A stretch of 64,000 nucleotides of DNA, from the NCBI GenBank assembly GCA_016125095.1, contig WGMK01000035.1, forward strand, positions 18,060 to 82,059, read 5' to 3'. Numbering within the stretch: position 1 is the stretch's first letter; each line of letters begins with the position of its first letter. The DNA is from Candidatus Hydrogenedens sp. Its GTDB lineage: Bacteria; Hydrogenedentota; Hydrogenedentia; Hydrogenedentales; JAEUWI01. Positions 47,457 through 56,179 of the stretch are shown here, piece after piece. The notes under the pieces were generated by a model, which saw nothing but the letters and a program-made list of their open reading frames with translations, made no database searches and was not told where the DNA came from. The position numbers were made by a program, and so were the translations under genes.

Positions 47457-48108
47457 GCACACCACCCGCACCGTACGCGAGCATTACGCCAAGCTCGCGG
47501 AGGGCTACGACGACGGCGCGAACGCCGCCTGCAAGCGCGCGTACGAGCGCCTGATTCCGGTGGACCTGCGAGGCTGCGCCCGCGTGCTCGAAATCGGCGC
47601 GGGGGCGAGTCCCCTGCTCGATGCCATCGGCGCGCCGTTCTCCTGCGGCGCCGACCTGAGCCACGCCATGCTCTCGCGCCGCAACGCCGCCGCCGGAGCC
47701 GCGCGCGTGGTGGCCGACATGCAGCAGGCACCTTTTCCGCCGTCCAGTTTCGACGGCGTGTACAGCCTGAACGTCATGGAGCACGTGCCCGACCCGGCCG
47801 CGCTGCTGCGCGAATGCCACCGGCTGCTCGCGCCCGGCGGACGCTGCGCGCTGATTACCCCCAACGGCGGCGTGGCGGGCCTGCTCGAATTGCTCGAACG
47901 CCTGCGCCTCAAGCTGCCCGAGGGACCGCACCGCTTCGTCGACACGGCGGAACTGCGCCGCCACGCCGAGGCCGCCGGCTTCCGCGTCGAGCGCATTGAG
48001 ACGCTTCTCGCCTTTCCCGCCGGTCCCGACGCCCTCGTGCAGTTCATCGACCGCTGCTGCGCGGGGAAGTTCGGGTTGTTCCTGCACGCGGTCTTCGTCA
48101 AGCCGTAA
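47449..48108 (+). CDS. Class I SAM-dependent methyltransferase
   Basis: Methyltransferase of 219 aa, translated from ATG 47449 inside the end of the preceding flavoprotein gene. VLEIGAGASPLLDAIG is motif I; LSHAMLSRRN (post-I), PFPPSSFDGVYSLNVMEHVPDP (motif II) and LLAPGGRCALITPN (motif III) follow. A C-terminal lid contains HAEAAGFRVERIETL. The closest function could be methylation of quinone, lipid or sugar; not decided. Confidence 0.87.
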   Translation: MAEHTTRTVREHYAKLAEGYDDGANAACKRAYERLIPVDLRGCARVLEIGAGASPLLDAIGAPFSCGADLSHAMLSRRNAAAGAARVVADMQQAPFPPSSFDGVYSLNVMEHVPDPAALLRECHRLLAPGGRCALITPNGGVAGLLELLERLRLKLPEGPHRFVDTAELRRHAEAAGFRVERIETLLAFPAGPDALVQFIDRCCAGKFGLFLHAVFVKP

Positions 48109-48113
48109 CCCAC

Positions 48114-48199
48114 CCGGGAGCGCTGCTCTCCAGAGCGGCATCTTGGCGTAAGGGTCCAGCCGGGGCATCAAGAGCCGCTCTGGAGAGCAGCGCTCCCGG
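48114..48199. repeat. Perfect 26-bp inverted repeat
   Basis: 48114-48139 and 48174-48199 are perfect reverse complements separated by 34 nt; the arms begin CCGGGAGCGCTGCTCT. A half-copy of 14 nt (AGCAGCGCTCCCGG) is at 50656-50669. It follows the methyltransferase gene and may terminate it, but its repetition suggests a mobile palindromic repeat. Confidence 0.75.
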
Positions 48200-48229
48200 C
48201 ATACGCTTCCCCGTTTCCCGCCTTACTGT

Positions 48230-48237
48230 GCTACGCT
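48230..48237 (+). promoter_or_regulatory. Candidate -10 box GCTACGCT
   Basis: Member of the recurrent box set, 45 nt before the PIG-L gene. No clear -35. Confidence 0.4.
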
Positions 48238-48282
48238 GGCTTCGTCCGCCCGAAGTAGCAACCACTCCGCGGGAGTTTATCC

Positions 48283-50655
48283 ATGAAGAAGTCCATCCTT
48301 GCATTCCTGGCCGCCCTGCTCCTCCTGCCGCTGGCCGCAACCGCGCAGCCGGCGGTTTCGGAATCGGCGGTCGAGCAGCGCCAAGTCAAATTCCAACAAA
48401 TGATGAAAGACAATAGTAGCGACTTGAGGATGTTATGCGTGGCGGCGCATCCGGACGACGAAGACGGCGCTACATTGGCATATCATCGTTACAAATACGG
48501 CATCACGACGCATGTACTAGTCTGCACGCGCGGCGAAGGCGGACAGAACGAAATCGGCCCGGAACTCTACGAAGACCTCGCCGTCATCCGCACCCAGGAA
48601 ATGCAGGCCGCCGCCAAGATCGAAGGCGCGCAACTCCACTTCCTCGACATGCCCGAATTCGGTTTCTCCAAATCGCTCGAGGAAACCCTCGAGGTCTGGG
48701 GCGAAGACGAACTGCTGCAGCGCATGGTCCGCGTCATCCGGCAAGTGCGCCCCCACGTCATCATCACGCACCACGGCAAAATGAAAGACCACGGCCACCA
48801 TCAGGCCGTCGGCTGGGCCGTGCAGAAGGCGTTTGATTTGGCGGGGGATGCTGACTACGCGCTAAAGCCACGGCCGGGCATATATCCGACGGTCGCACAT
48901 GCTGAGGTTGAACCATGGCAGGCGCAGCGGCTCTACATAAGGGACTTTACAGGTTCGATTGAATCCACAATCGAGATTGATATTAGTGAAACAGACGATT
49001 TTCGCAGGGAAACCTATGCAGAAATGCATGCCAATGCGCTTCGGGCTCACGAATCACAAGGCATGGGATTCATCATTGATCGATTGTTAAACGGAAACCC
49101 AAAGGCCTATTACGAATTGGTATCTAGTGCTGATGTGGATCCTGAGAAATTCAAAACATCGAGCAAAGATTATGGTCCATTGTTCGAAGGGATACGTTTT
49201 GCCGAATCAAGGCCAGAGCTACTAGATGTCTTGCGTAAATGGCGCGAATCCAAGACTTTGGATACAAATCTATTCCTGCTTGATGACCGCGGAGAGCAGA
49301 TTCTCCGGCGTCCAATTTTCGATGTCGGTACCGAATTCTTGGAACTCGTGTTTGACTATGACGCCCGTTTCGTGGTTGGTGATCGGGTTGCGGTGCATGG
49401 ACAGTCAGTCGACCTTGCGGTCATCGAGTCCGGCCCTAAGCATGACTTACTGAAAGTGGCGTCCGAAGCGAGGCTTTTCGACTGGTTTCGAGCAGGAGTA
49501 AATGGTAGCAAGATTGTAAAGGTGCATGATTCCAAGGATATGCGGCGTACCGCATTTCCAATTCCAGCGGACGCCCCTTATACGATACCGAGAGCAAGAC
49601 ATCTTCGAGACGAAGATGAAGGTAAGATCATGGCCTACGTACAACTTTCCTGTGATAAATATGATTTTAAAGTCGGGGGGCCGCATATGATGACGGATCA
49701 CATCGACGTCGCCCCGCCCGTCCTTCCCGAGTTTCTCGACGGCCCATACCTCCTCCGCCAAGGCGTAGCGAGCGAAGTCTCCGTGCCCGTCCGCCTCACC
49801 AACTACACGCCGGGGCCGCATACGCAGACGGTGAGCATCGGCGCGCCGGAGGGGTGGGTGGTGGAGCCCGCGTCGGTGGAAATGGACTTCGCACGGGAGG
49901 ACGAACAGAAGGTGATCACGCTGACGGTGCGCGCGCCGGAGGGCGTGGCGCCCGGCGAGTATGCGCTCACGGCGGATACGGACCAGTTGGGCTATACCGA
50001 GGAATCGAAGGTCGCGGTGATTGATTTCGCGCCGCCGCCGGGCGATCCGCTCATCGGGCTTATCGACAGCTACGATGTGCAATTCCGCAGCGCGATGGAC
50101 AAGATGGGCGTGCGGTGGGAAGCCATTACCGAGCAGGACTTCAGCCCCGAGCGGCTCGACCGCTACGACCTGATCCTCGTGGACATGCGATCGTACCTGT
50201 ACCGTCCGGACCTGAAGGCGAACAACGCGGCCGTGCTGGAGTATGTGAAGCGCGGCGGCACGATGATTGTGAACTACCACAAAACTTTCGACTGGGTAGC
50301 GGACTACGCGCCCTACCGGCTGGTGGTGGCGAACAACCGCGTGACGCGCGAGGACGCGCCGGTGACGCAACTGGTGCCGGAGCATCCCGTGTGGAACGTG
50401 CCGAACGCCATCGGCCCGGCGGACTGGGAAGGTTGGCGTCAGGAGCGCGGCCTCTATTTCGCCGGCGAATGGGACGACGCCTACACGCCGCTCGCCGAAA
50501 TGACCGACCCCGGCGAACACATCCCGCCCGGCAGCATGCTGATCGCCGACTACGGCGAGGGCAAATACCTGTACACCGCCCTCGTGTGGTACCGCCAACT
50601 GCGGGAACTCAACCCCGGCGCAGTAAGAATCTTCGCGAACATGCTCGCGCTGTAA
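48283..50655 (+). CDS. Secreted PIG-L/LmbE-family deacetylase, multidomain
   Basis: Exported protein of 790 aa. After a signal peptide (to about ATAQP) the PIG-L N-acetylglucosamine deacetylase domain has the Zn motif AAHPDDE (HPDDE near 56-60) and ITHHGKMKDHGHHQAVG. Residues about 270-530 link beta domains. The last 200 residues (LILVDMRSYLY, YVKRGGTMIVNYHKTFDW) resemble a GATase-like fold, as in large PVC and Bacteroidetes homologues. Codons from about 48845 to 49690 are strikingly AT-richer than the rest of the gene, yet the frame stays open. GGGAG precedes ATG. Confidence 0.88.
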   Translation: MKKSILAFLAALLLLPLAATAQPAVSESAVEQRQVKFQQMMKDNSSDLRMLCVAAHPDDEDGATLAYHRYKYGITTHVLVCTRGEGGQNEIGPELYEDLAVIRTQEMQAAAKIEGAQLHFLDMPEFGFSKSLEETLEVWGEDELLQRMVRVIRQVRPHVIITHHGKMKDHGHHQAVGWAVQKAFDLAGDADYALKPRPGIYPTVAHAEVEPWQAQRLYIRDFTGSIESTIEIDISETDDFRRETYAEMHANALRAHESQGMGFIIDRLLNGNPKAYYELVSSADVDPEKFKTSSKDYGPLFEGIRFAESRPELLDVLRKWRESKTLDTNLFLLDDRGEQILRRPIFDVGTEFLELVFDYDARFVVGDRVAVHGQSVDLAVIESGPKHDLLKVASEARLFDWFRAGVNGSKIVKVHDSKDMRRTAFPIPADAPYTIPRARHLRDEDEGKIMAYVQLSCDKYDFKVGGPHMMTDHIDVAPPVLPEFLDGPYLLRQGVASEVSVPVRLTNYTPGPHTQTVSIGAPEGWVVEPASVEMDFAREDEQKVITLTVRAPEGVAPGEYALTADTDQLGYTEESKVAVIDFAPPPGDPLIGLIDSYDVQFRSAMDKMGVRWEAITEQDFSPERLDRYDLILVDMRSYLYRPDLKANNAAVLEYVKRGGTMIVNYHKTFDWVADYAPYRLVVANNRVTREDAPVTQLVPEHPVWNVPNAIGPADWEGWRQERGLYFAGEWDDAYTPLAEMTDPGEHIPPGSMLIADYGEGKYLYTALVWYRQLRELNPGAVRIFANMLAL

Positions 50656-50692
50656 AGCAGCGCTCCCGGGCAGATGGCTTGTCCTACCGGAC

Positions 50693-51913
50693 CTACTCGC
50701 TGAAATGCGGCCGGTTAAACACTTTCGCGGGTGGTTTGCCGCGGAAGTGCCAGTCGAGGAATTCGAGCGCGGTATCCCAGGAGTCGCCGCCCTCGGGACC
50801 GTTGGGATCGTAGTGGCCGTAGTCGCCGAAATAGATCCCAAGCGCGTCCTCGGCGCCGAGCCAGCGGTACACCGGAAGCGCCGCCTGCCACGCCGCCTGT
50901 TCGCCAAGCGGATTGCCCCAGGCGTCCCCGAGTCCGGTATGCGCGTATAGCGCGCGCGGCGCGGCGAGCGCGTGCAGCCAATGCTGGTCGAAAGGCAGGT
51001 CCTCCTCGCGGTCGATGTATTCATAGATCGGCGGATGCAGCCAGTAGCGCTCGAGCAGGCCCTCGAGCTGCTGCGCACCCTGATTCCGCACGCGATACGC
51101 CGCCGTGCCGCCCATGCCCGACATATGCGGAATCACCGCCGCGAAGCGCTCGTCGGTCGCCCCCGCCCAAGCGCAGGCCTTGCCTCGCCGCGAATGCCCC
51201 CAGATGGCCACGTGCTTCGCATCGGCCTCGGGCAGGGTCTCGATCCAGTTCATCGTCACGCCATACGCCCACGCGCCCACCGCCGCCGTGCCCCAGTCGT
51301 AGTCCGGATAGGCGTCGCGCGCCGGACAGTGCTGCTCGTCCTCATAGCTCGCGAAGTCGTTGATCTGGAATCCCGCGAATAGATAGCCCGCCTTTACCAC
51401 CTTTTCGGCAATGCCGTTCGTCACAAAGGGACCGTCCCACCATACCGGCTCGCAGGCGAGTAGCACGGGCAGGGGGCCTTCAACGCCGCGCGGTTTCCAA
51501 TAGCCGGCCTGCGCCTCGACGCCGTGGAACACGAGCGTCACCGTTACCTTCTCGGCCCACAGGCCGGAGGCCTCGAAGTGCACTTCTTCGCGTACGACAT
51601 TCTTCGCGGTAACCTCCGGCATGGGCGGCGCGTGACCGTACTCGAGGTCTTCCAGAATCGCGATCATTTCCTTGCGGCGTTGCGCCCAATCGTCCCGCGT
51701 TTCCACGCGCGCGCCGTCGTTCATGATCATCGGGTCCGGCAGCGGGGGATTAGCCGCCGCAGAGGCGATGGATGCAAAGAACAGCGATAGTGCCAGGAGG
51801 CTCGCGGGTACGCTCGCCCTACCGGAAAGCGTGCCCGGCGAATCGGTAGGGCGAGCAAACCCGCGAGCCATCCTGAAGCCCTTGCTTAGGTTCTCGTCTT
51901 TCCTGCAACTCAT
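50693..51913 (-). CDS. Secreted glucuronoyl/acetyl-xylan esterase-like hydrolase (CE15-like)
   Basis: Exported alpha/beta hydrolase of 406 aa. ATG 51913 has AGGAGG about 11 nt upstream; ATG 51871 is an alternative. The nucleophile motif is GHSRRGKACAW, typical of CE15 4-O-methyl-glucuronoyl esterases in its bacterial form. HWLHALAAPRALYAHTGLGD and GDYGHYDPNGPEGG support the fold. It may release lignin or acyl links from plant or algal polysaccharide. About 23 codons of its N-terminus lie inside an inverted repeat, so the signal region is repeat-derived. Confidence 0.84.
   Translation of the reverse strand: MSCRKDENLSKGFRMARGFARPTDSPGTLSGRASVPASLLALSLFFASIASAAANPPLPDPMIMNDGARVETRDDWAQRRKEMIAILEDLEYGHAPPMPEVTAKNVVREEVHFEASGLWAEKVTVTLVFHGVEAQAGYWKPRGVEGPLPVLLACEPVWWDGPFVTNGIAEKVVKAGYLFAGFQINDFASYEDEQHCPARDAYPDYDWGTAAVGAWAYGVTMNWIETLPEADAKHVAIWGHSRRGKACAWAGATDERFAAVIPHMSGMGGTAAYRVRNQGAQQLEGLLERYWLHPPIYEYIDREEDLPFDQHWLHALAAPRALYAHTGLGDAWGNPLGEQAAWQAALPVYRWLGAEDALGIYFGDYGHYDPNGPEGGDSWDTALEFLDWHFRGKPPAKVFNRPHFSE
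51799..51869. repeat. Inverted repeat within the CE15-like gene start
   Basis: 51799-51824 and 51844-51869 are 26-bp arms that pair at 24 positions, with a 19-nt centre. A 21-nt relative is at 45943-45963. It encodes part of the N-terminus (ARGFARPTDSPGTLSGRASV) in a coding frame. Confidence 0.7.
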
Positions 51914-51963
51914 TTCCCGTAGTCCCTCCTGCTTACTTCAAGGTGCGCGGCCGGTGCCCGGCT

Positions 51964-51971
51964 GCTATAGT
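51964..51971 (+). promoter_or_regulatory. Candidate -10 box GCTATAGT
   Basis: The box ends 6 nt before ATG 51978 of the kelch-symporter gene, implying a leaderless or nearly leaderless message; there is no ribosome site. Confidence 0.45.
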
Positions 51972-51977
51972 GGCCCG

Positions 51978-54530
51978 ATGCATCACCGTGTCACAAGCGC
52001 CGTATCCCTGTCGCTGCGCCTCTTGCTGCTTGCCGCGGCGCTGCTGGCGGTGCGTCCCGCGCAGGCCATCGACAAGACCACCGTCGAATGGGACAGCCTG
52101 CCACCCCTGCCGGAAAGCACCTCCGGCCAGTTCGCCGGCGTGCACAACGACGTGCTGTTCATCGCGGGAGGCACCAGTTTTCCCGTGCCGCCGTGGGAAG
52201 GCGGCACGAAGTTCTGGCACAACAAGATCTACGCGCTCTACGAAAATGAGCCGCCCGTGTGGGGTTACGTGGGCAAGTTCGCGCAGGCGCGCGCCTATGG
52301 CGTCAGCATCTCGCATCCCTCCGGCTTTTACGTCATCGGCGGTTCGTATGGCGATGGCCATCACCGAGATTCGTTCCGCATCACGCTGGAGCCGGATGGT
52401 ATCGAGGTCATGCCGTTTGGCGGGCAACTGCCCGAACCGCTCGCCTACCACGGCGGCGGCCTGATTGGAAACACAGTCTATATCGTGGGCGGGCAGACCG
52501 GCCCGACGATTACCACGGCCTCCGACCAGCTGTATGCGCTCGACCTCGAGTCCGCCAGCGCGGGCTGGCAGACGCTCGCGCCGATTCCCGGCGGCGGGCG
52601 CATCCTGCCGGCCGTCGCCGTGCTCGATGGCAAGCTGCACGTGGTCTCCGGCGCCTCGCTGCAGGCGGGACCCGACGGCAAACCCGTTCGCACCTACCTG
52701 ACCGACCACTGGGTCTATACGCCCGGCGACGACGGCGGCGCGTGGGCCAAGGCCGCGCCCGTGCCGCATCCCGTGGCGGCGGGTCCGGCCTATGGCAACG
52801 AACTCGGCGTCATGCTGATATTCGGCGGCGACGACGGCTCGCTCGCCGCGCGCGGCTCGGAACTCGGCGATGGCCATCCCGGCTTCGGCAAAGATATCCT
52901 CGCCTATCAGCCCGCCATCGATTCCTGGTCGGTGGCGGGGCAGACCCGCGAGACCCTGGTCACCACGACGGCGGCCTACTACCACGGCGGCGTCGTGATT
53001 CCCGGGGGCGAACCCAAGCCGGGCCGCCGTTCGACCGGCGTATACAGCGCGTCGATTCCCCGGACGCCGCACACACTTACCTGGCCCGACTACACCGCGA
53101 TCATCCTCTACCTTGCCGCGCTGGTGGGCGTGGGTTGGTATTTCGCGCGTGGCGAAAACAACACCGAGCGCTTTTTCCTCGGCGGCCGCAAGGTGCCGTG
53201 GTGGGCCGTGGGCATCAGCATCTTCGGTACCTCGCTCAGCGCCATCACGTACCTGTCCATCCCCGCGCAAGCCTTCGCCACGGACTGGACTATGGTCTTC
53301 GCAAACGCGGGCGCCTTTGTCGTCGCGCCCATCGCCGTGTGGTACTACATTCCCAAGTACCGCGCGGCGCCGATAAGCACGGCCTACGAGTACCTCGAGC
53401 ACCGCTTCCATCCGCTCGTGCGCGTCTACGGCAGCCTGTGCTTCCTCCTGTTTCAGGCGGGCCGCATCAGCATCGTGCTGCTGCTGCCGTCCATCGCGCT
53501 CAACACCGCCACGGGTATGGAAGTGTGGCAGTGCATCGTCGTTATGGGTGTGCTCGCCACGCTTTATACGGCCATGGGCGGCATCGAGGCAGTCATCTGG
53601 ACCGACGTGCTCCAGTCCGTTGTGCTCGTGCTCGGCGCGGTGCTGGCGCTCTTTCTGGTCGTCGCCGATGTCGACGGCGGCTGGTCGGGCATTGCAGTCA
53701 GCGCGTTCGAGAACGACAAGCTGCGGCTCGCGAGCCCAAGCTGGAGCTACGCCACCGACAGCCTCTGGGTCATCCTCATCGGCAACCTCTTCATGATGTT
53801 CTATCCCACCACGGCTGACCAGACGGTGGTGCAGCGCTACCTGAGCACGGCCGACGCGAAGTCCGCCGGGCGCGCGGCCCTTACCAACATGTGGCTCACG
53901 CTGCCTGCCACGCTGATCTTCTTCCTGCTGGGCACCGCCCTCTGGGGCTATTTCCGCGAGCACCCGCTGCTGATTCCGGCCGGCATGAAAAACGACGCCA
54001 TCCTGCCCCTTTTCATCATGACGGAATTCCCCGCGGGTCTGCGCGGCGTGGTCATTGCGGGCATCTTTGCCGCCGCCATGTCCTCGCTTGATTCCAGCAT
54101 CAACAGCATAGCGAGCGTGGCGATCAACGACTACTACAAGCGCTACCTCAGCCCCGCAGCCGACGAACGCAGCACGCTCTGGCTTGCCCGCATCGTCACC
54201 ATCGTGATGGGCGTCGTCGGCACGGCCTGCGCCTGGGTCATGGCGGAATTGAACGCCGTATCGCTGTGGAACCCTTTCCTGACCATACTCGGCCTCGCGG
54301 GCGGCGGACTGGCCGGACTCTTCGCGCTTGGCGTGTTTACCCAGCGCGGCAACGGTCCCGGCGCCATCGCGGGCGCCATCACGAGCGGCGTCGTGCTGTG
54401 GGCCGTCATCACCTTCACCCACGCGCATGCTTTCCTCTATGGCATGATCGGCTTCCTCACCGCACTCGTCGCGGGCTATGCCTTCAGCCTCGCGCTGCCG
54501 GGCGCGAAGAAGGCGCTGCCGGAATCATGA
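51978..54530 (+). CDS. Kelch-propeller / Na+-solute symporter fusion
   Basis: Protein of 850 aa joining a secreted sugar-epimerase-like propeller to a transporter. A signal peptide (to about RPAQA) leads a kelch domain (about 28-365) with repeats such as VHNDVLFIAGG, GFYVIGGSYG, NTVYIVGGQTG and GKLHVVSGAS, as in N-acetylneuraminate epimerase NanM. From about residue 373 the SSS-family transporter runs over some 13 helices, with FFLGGRKVPWWAVGISIFGTSLSAITYLS and SSLDSSINSIASVAINDYYKR as hallmarks. Probably processes and imports a sialic-acid-like sugar. It overlaps the sialidase gene by ATGA. Confidence 0.9.
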   Translation: MHHRVTSAVSLSLRLLLLAAALLAVRPAQAIDKTTVEWDSLPPLPESTSGQFAGVHNDVLFIAGGTSFPVPPWEGGTKFWHNKIYALYENEPPVWGYVGKFAQARAYGVSISHPSGFYVIGGSYGDGHHRDSFRITLEPDGIEVMPFGGQLPEPLAYHGGGLIGNTVYIVGGQTGPTITTASDQLYALDLESASAGWQTLAPIPGGGRILPAVAVLDGKLHVVSGASLQAGPDGKPVRTYLTDHWVYTPGDDGGAWAKAAPVPHPVAAGPAYGNELGVMLIFGGDDGSLAARGSELGDGHPGFGKDILAYQPAIDSWSVAGQTRETLVTTTAAYYHGGVVIPGGEPKPGRRSTGVYSASIPRTPHTLTWPDYTAIILYLAALVGVGWYFARGENNTERFFLGGRKVPWWAVGISIFGTSLSAITYLSIPAQAFATDWTMVFANAGAFVVAPIAVWYYIPKYRAAPISTAYEYLEHRFHPLVRVYGSLCFLLFQAGRISIVLLLPSIALNTATGMEVWQCIVVMGVLATLYTAMGGIEAVIWTDVLQSVVLVLGAVLALFLVVADVDGGWSGIAVSAFENDKLRLASPSWSYATDSLWVILIGNLFMMFYPTTADQTVVQRYLSTADAKSAGRAALTNMWLTLPATLIFFLLGTALWGYFREHPLLIPAGMKNDAILPLFIMTEFPAGLRGVVIAGIFAAAMSSLDSSINSIASVAINDYYKRYLSPAADERSTLWLARIVTIVMGVVGTACAWVMAELNAVSLWNPFLTILGLAGGGLAGLFALGVFTQRGNGPGAIAGAITSGVVLWAVITFTHAHAFLYGMIGFLTALVAGYAFSLALPGAKKALPES

Positions 54531-56179
54531 TCGCTGCAGCCCTGGTCGCGCTCGCCTCGCTCTCGGTCTCGGCCGACTGGCGCGACGTGGCGAACGGCAG
54601 CGTGATCCACGAGCATGGCTACTGCGATCAGCCGTATATCGTCGTCGCGCCGGATGGCACGTGGGTGTGCGTGTTCACCACGAACCCCGGCCACGAGGGC
54701 CAACAGCGGCAATACGTGGCGAGCAGCCGCAGCACCGACCAGGGCCAGACGTGGAGCGAGCCGGTGCCCATTGAGCCGCCGGACGGTCCGGAGGCCTCAT
54801 GGGCGATGCCGCTCATGACCTATTTCGGCCGCGTCTACGCCTTCTACGATTTCAACGGGGACGAGGTGCGCACACTGCCGAACGGCAAGGCCTGCCGCGC
54901 CGACATGCTCGGCTGGTATTGCTACCGCTACTCCGACGACCTCGGCGCGACATGGTCCGAGCGGCGCCGCCTGCCGGTGCGGGTCACCGCGTGCGACCGC
55001 GGCAACGACTGGGGCGGCGAGGTGCAGATTCTTTGGGGCATCGGCAAGCCTGTCAAGTGGAACGGTACGGCCTGGTTCGGCTTTACCAAGCTCGGCCGCT
55101 ATATGCTCGAGGAGGGCGAGGGCTGGTTCTTCCGTTCGGATAACATCCTGACGGAGCGGGACCCGGACCAGCTGCGCTGGACGATGCTGCCCGAGGGCGA
55201 CCACGGCCTGCGCGCGCCGGCGTTCGGATCCACGCAGGAGGAGCACAACCTCGTGCCGCTGTCCGACGGCGGTCTCTATTGCGTCTACCGCACGACGACG
55301 GGCCACATCATCGAGAGCTATAGCCACGATGGCGGGCGCACCTGGTCGACGCCGGAAATCGCGCGCTACGCCGATGGCCGCCCCATCAAGCATCCGCGCG
55401 CGTGTCCGCGGCTGTGGCGCGCGGCGAACGGCAAGTTCCTGCTCTGGCAGCACAACCACGGCGGCACGGATTTCGCCGACCGCAACCCCGCGTGGGTGTC
55501 CGGCGGTATCGAACGCGACGGCCGCATCGTGTGGTCCGCGCCGGAAATCCTGCTCTACAGCCACGATCATTCCTACGAAACGGGCCGACTGAGCTACCCG
55601 GATCTCGTCGAGCAGGACGGCCGCTACTGGGTGAGCGTCACCCAGAAGACCCGCGCCACGGTGCAGGAAGTGGATGGCGCGCTGTTCGAGGGCATGTGGC
55701 ATTCGCTGGAGGGCGAGGCGCGCGTACCGAACGACGGCGTGGAATTGTCCGCTGGAGAGGCGGCTGCCTACTCCAGCCTCGACCAGGGCGGGTTCACGCT
55801 GGTGCTGGAACTTGAGCTGCCGTCATTGACCCCCGCGCAGGCGCTCTTCGAAGGCGGCGGCGTGCGCGTTGCCACCACCGAGGGCGGCACGGTCGGTATC
55901 ACACTGAGCGACGACGAGCATACGGCCACGTGGGACACTGACCCCGGTGCAGTGATGTCGGGCGGAAGACATACCATCGCCTTCGTCGTCGATGGCGGCC
56001 CCAACGTGATCCTGCCCGTCGTGGATGGCGTGCCGTGCGATGGGGGAGAGACTCGCCAATACGGCTGGGGCCGCTTCCCTCAGGAACTCGCTGTGCTCCC
56101 CGGCGGGACCGCTTCGGGAGCGGCGACGTATTACCCCCGCGCGCTTACCATGGCAGAGGTCATCGCCCTCACCCGCTAA
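54527..56179 (+). CDS. Secreted sialidase (BNR repeats) with LamG-like C-terminus
   Basis: Exported exo-glycosidase of 550 aa, translationally coupled to the symporter. Signal peptide about residues 1-16. Asp-boxes SSRSTDQGQTWSEPV, SDDLGATWSERR and YSHDGGRTWSTPEI define the propeller. A LamG-like beta-sandwich forms the last 160 residues (SLDQGGFTLVLELELP, GGRHTIAFVVDGG). It would release sialic acid or a similar residue for uptake by the neighbouring transporter. It ends overlapping the convergent hydrolase gene. Confidence 0.88.
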   Translation: MIAAALVALASLSVSADWRDVANGSVIHEHGYCDQPYIVVAPDGTWVCVFTTNPGHEGQQRQYVASSRSTDQGQTWSEPVPIEPPDGPEASWAMPLMTYFGRVYAFYDFNGDEVRTLPNGKACRADMLGWYCYRYSDDLGATWSERRRLPVRVTACDRGNDWGGEVQILWGIGKPVKWNGTAWFGFTKLGRYMLEEGEGWFFRSDNILTERDPDQLRWTMLPEGDHGLRAPAFGSTQEEHNLVPLSDGGLYCVYRTTTGHIIESYSHDGGRTWSTPEIARYADGRPIKHPRACPRLWRAANGKFLLWQHNHGGTDFADRNPAWVSGGIERDGRIVWSAPEILLYSHDHSYETGRLSYPDLVEQDGRYWVSVTQKTRATVQEVDGALFEGMWHSLEGEARVPNDGVELSAGEAAAYSSLDQGGFTLVLELELPSLTPAQALFEGGGVRVATTEGGTVGITLSDDEHTATWDTDPGAVMSGGRHTIAFVVDGGPNVILPVVDGVPCDGGETRQYGWGRFPQELAVLPGGTASGAATYYPRALTMAEVIALTR

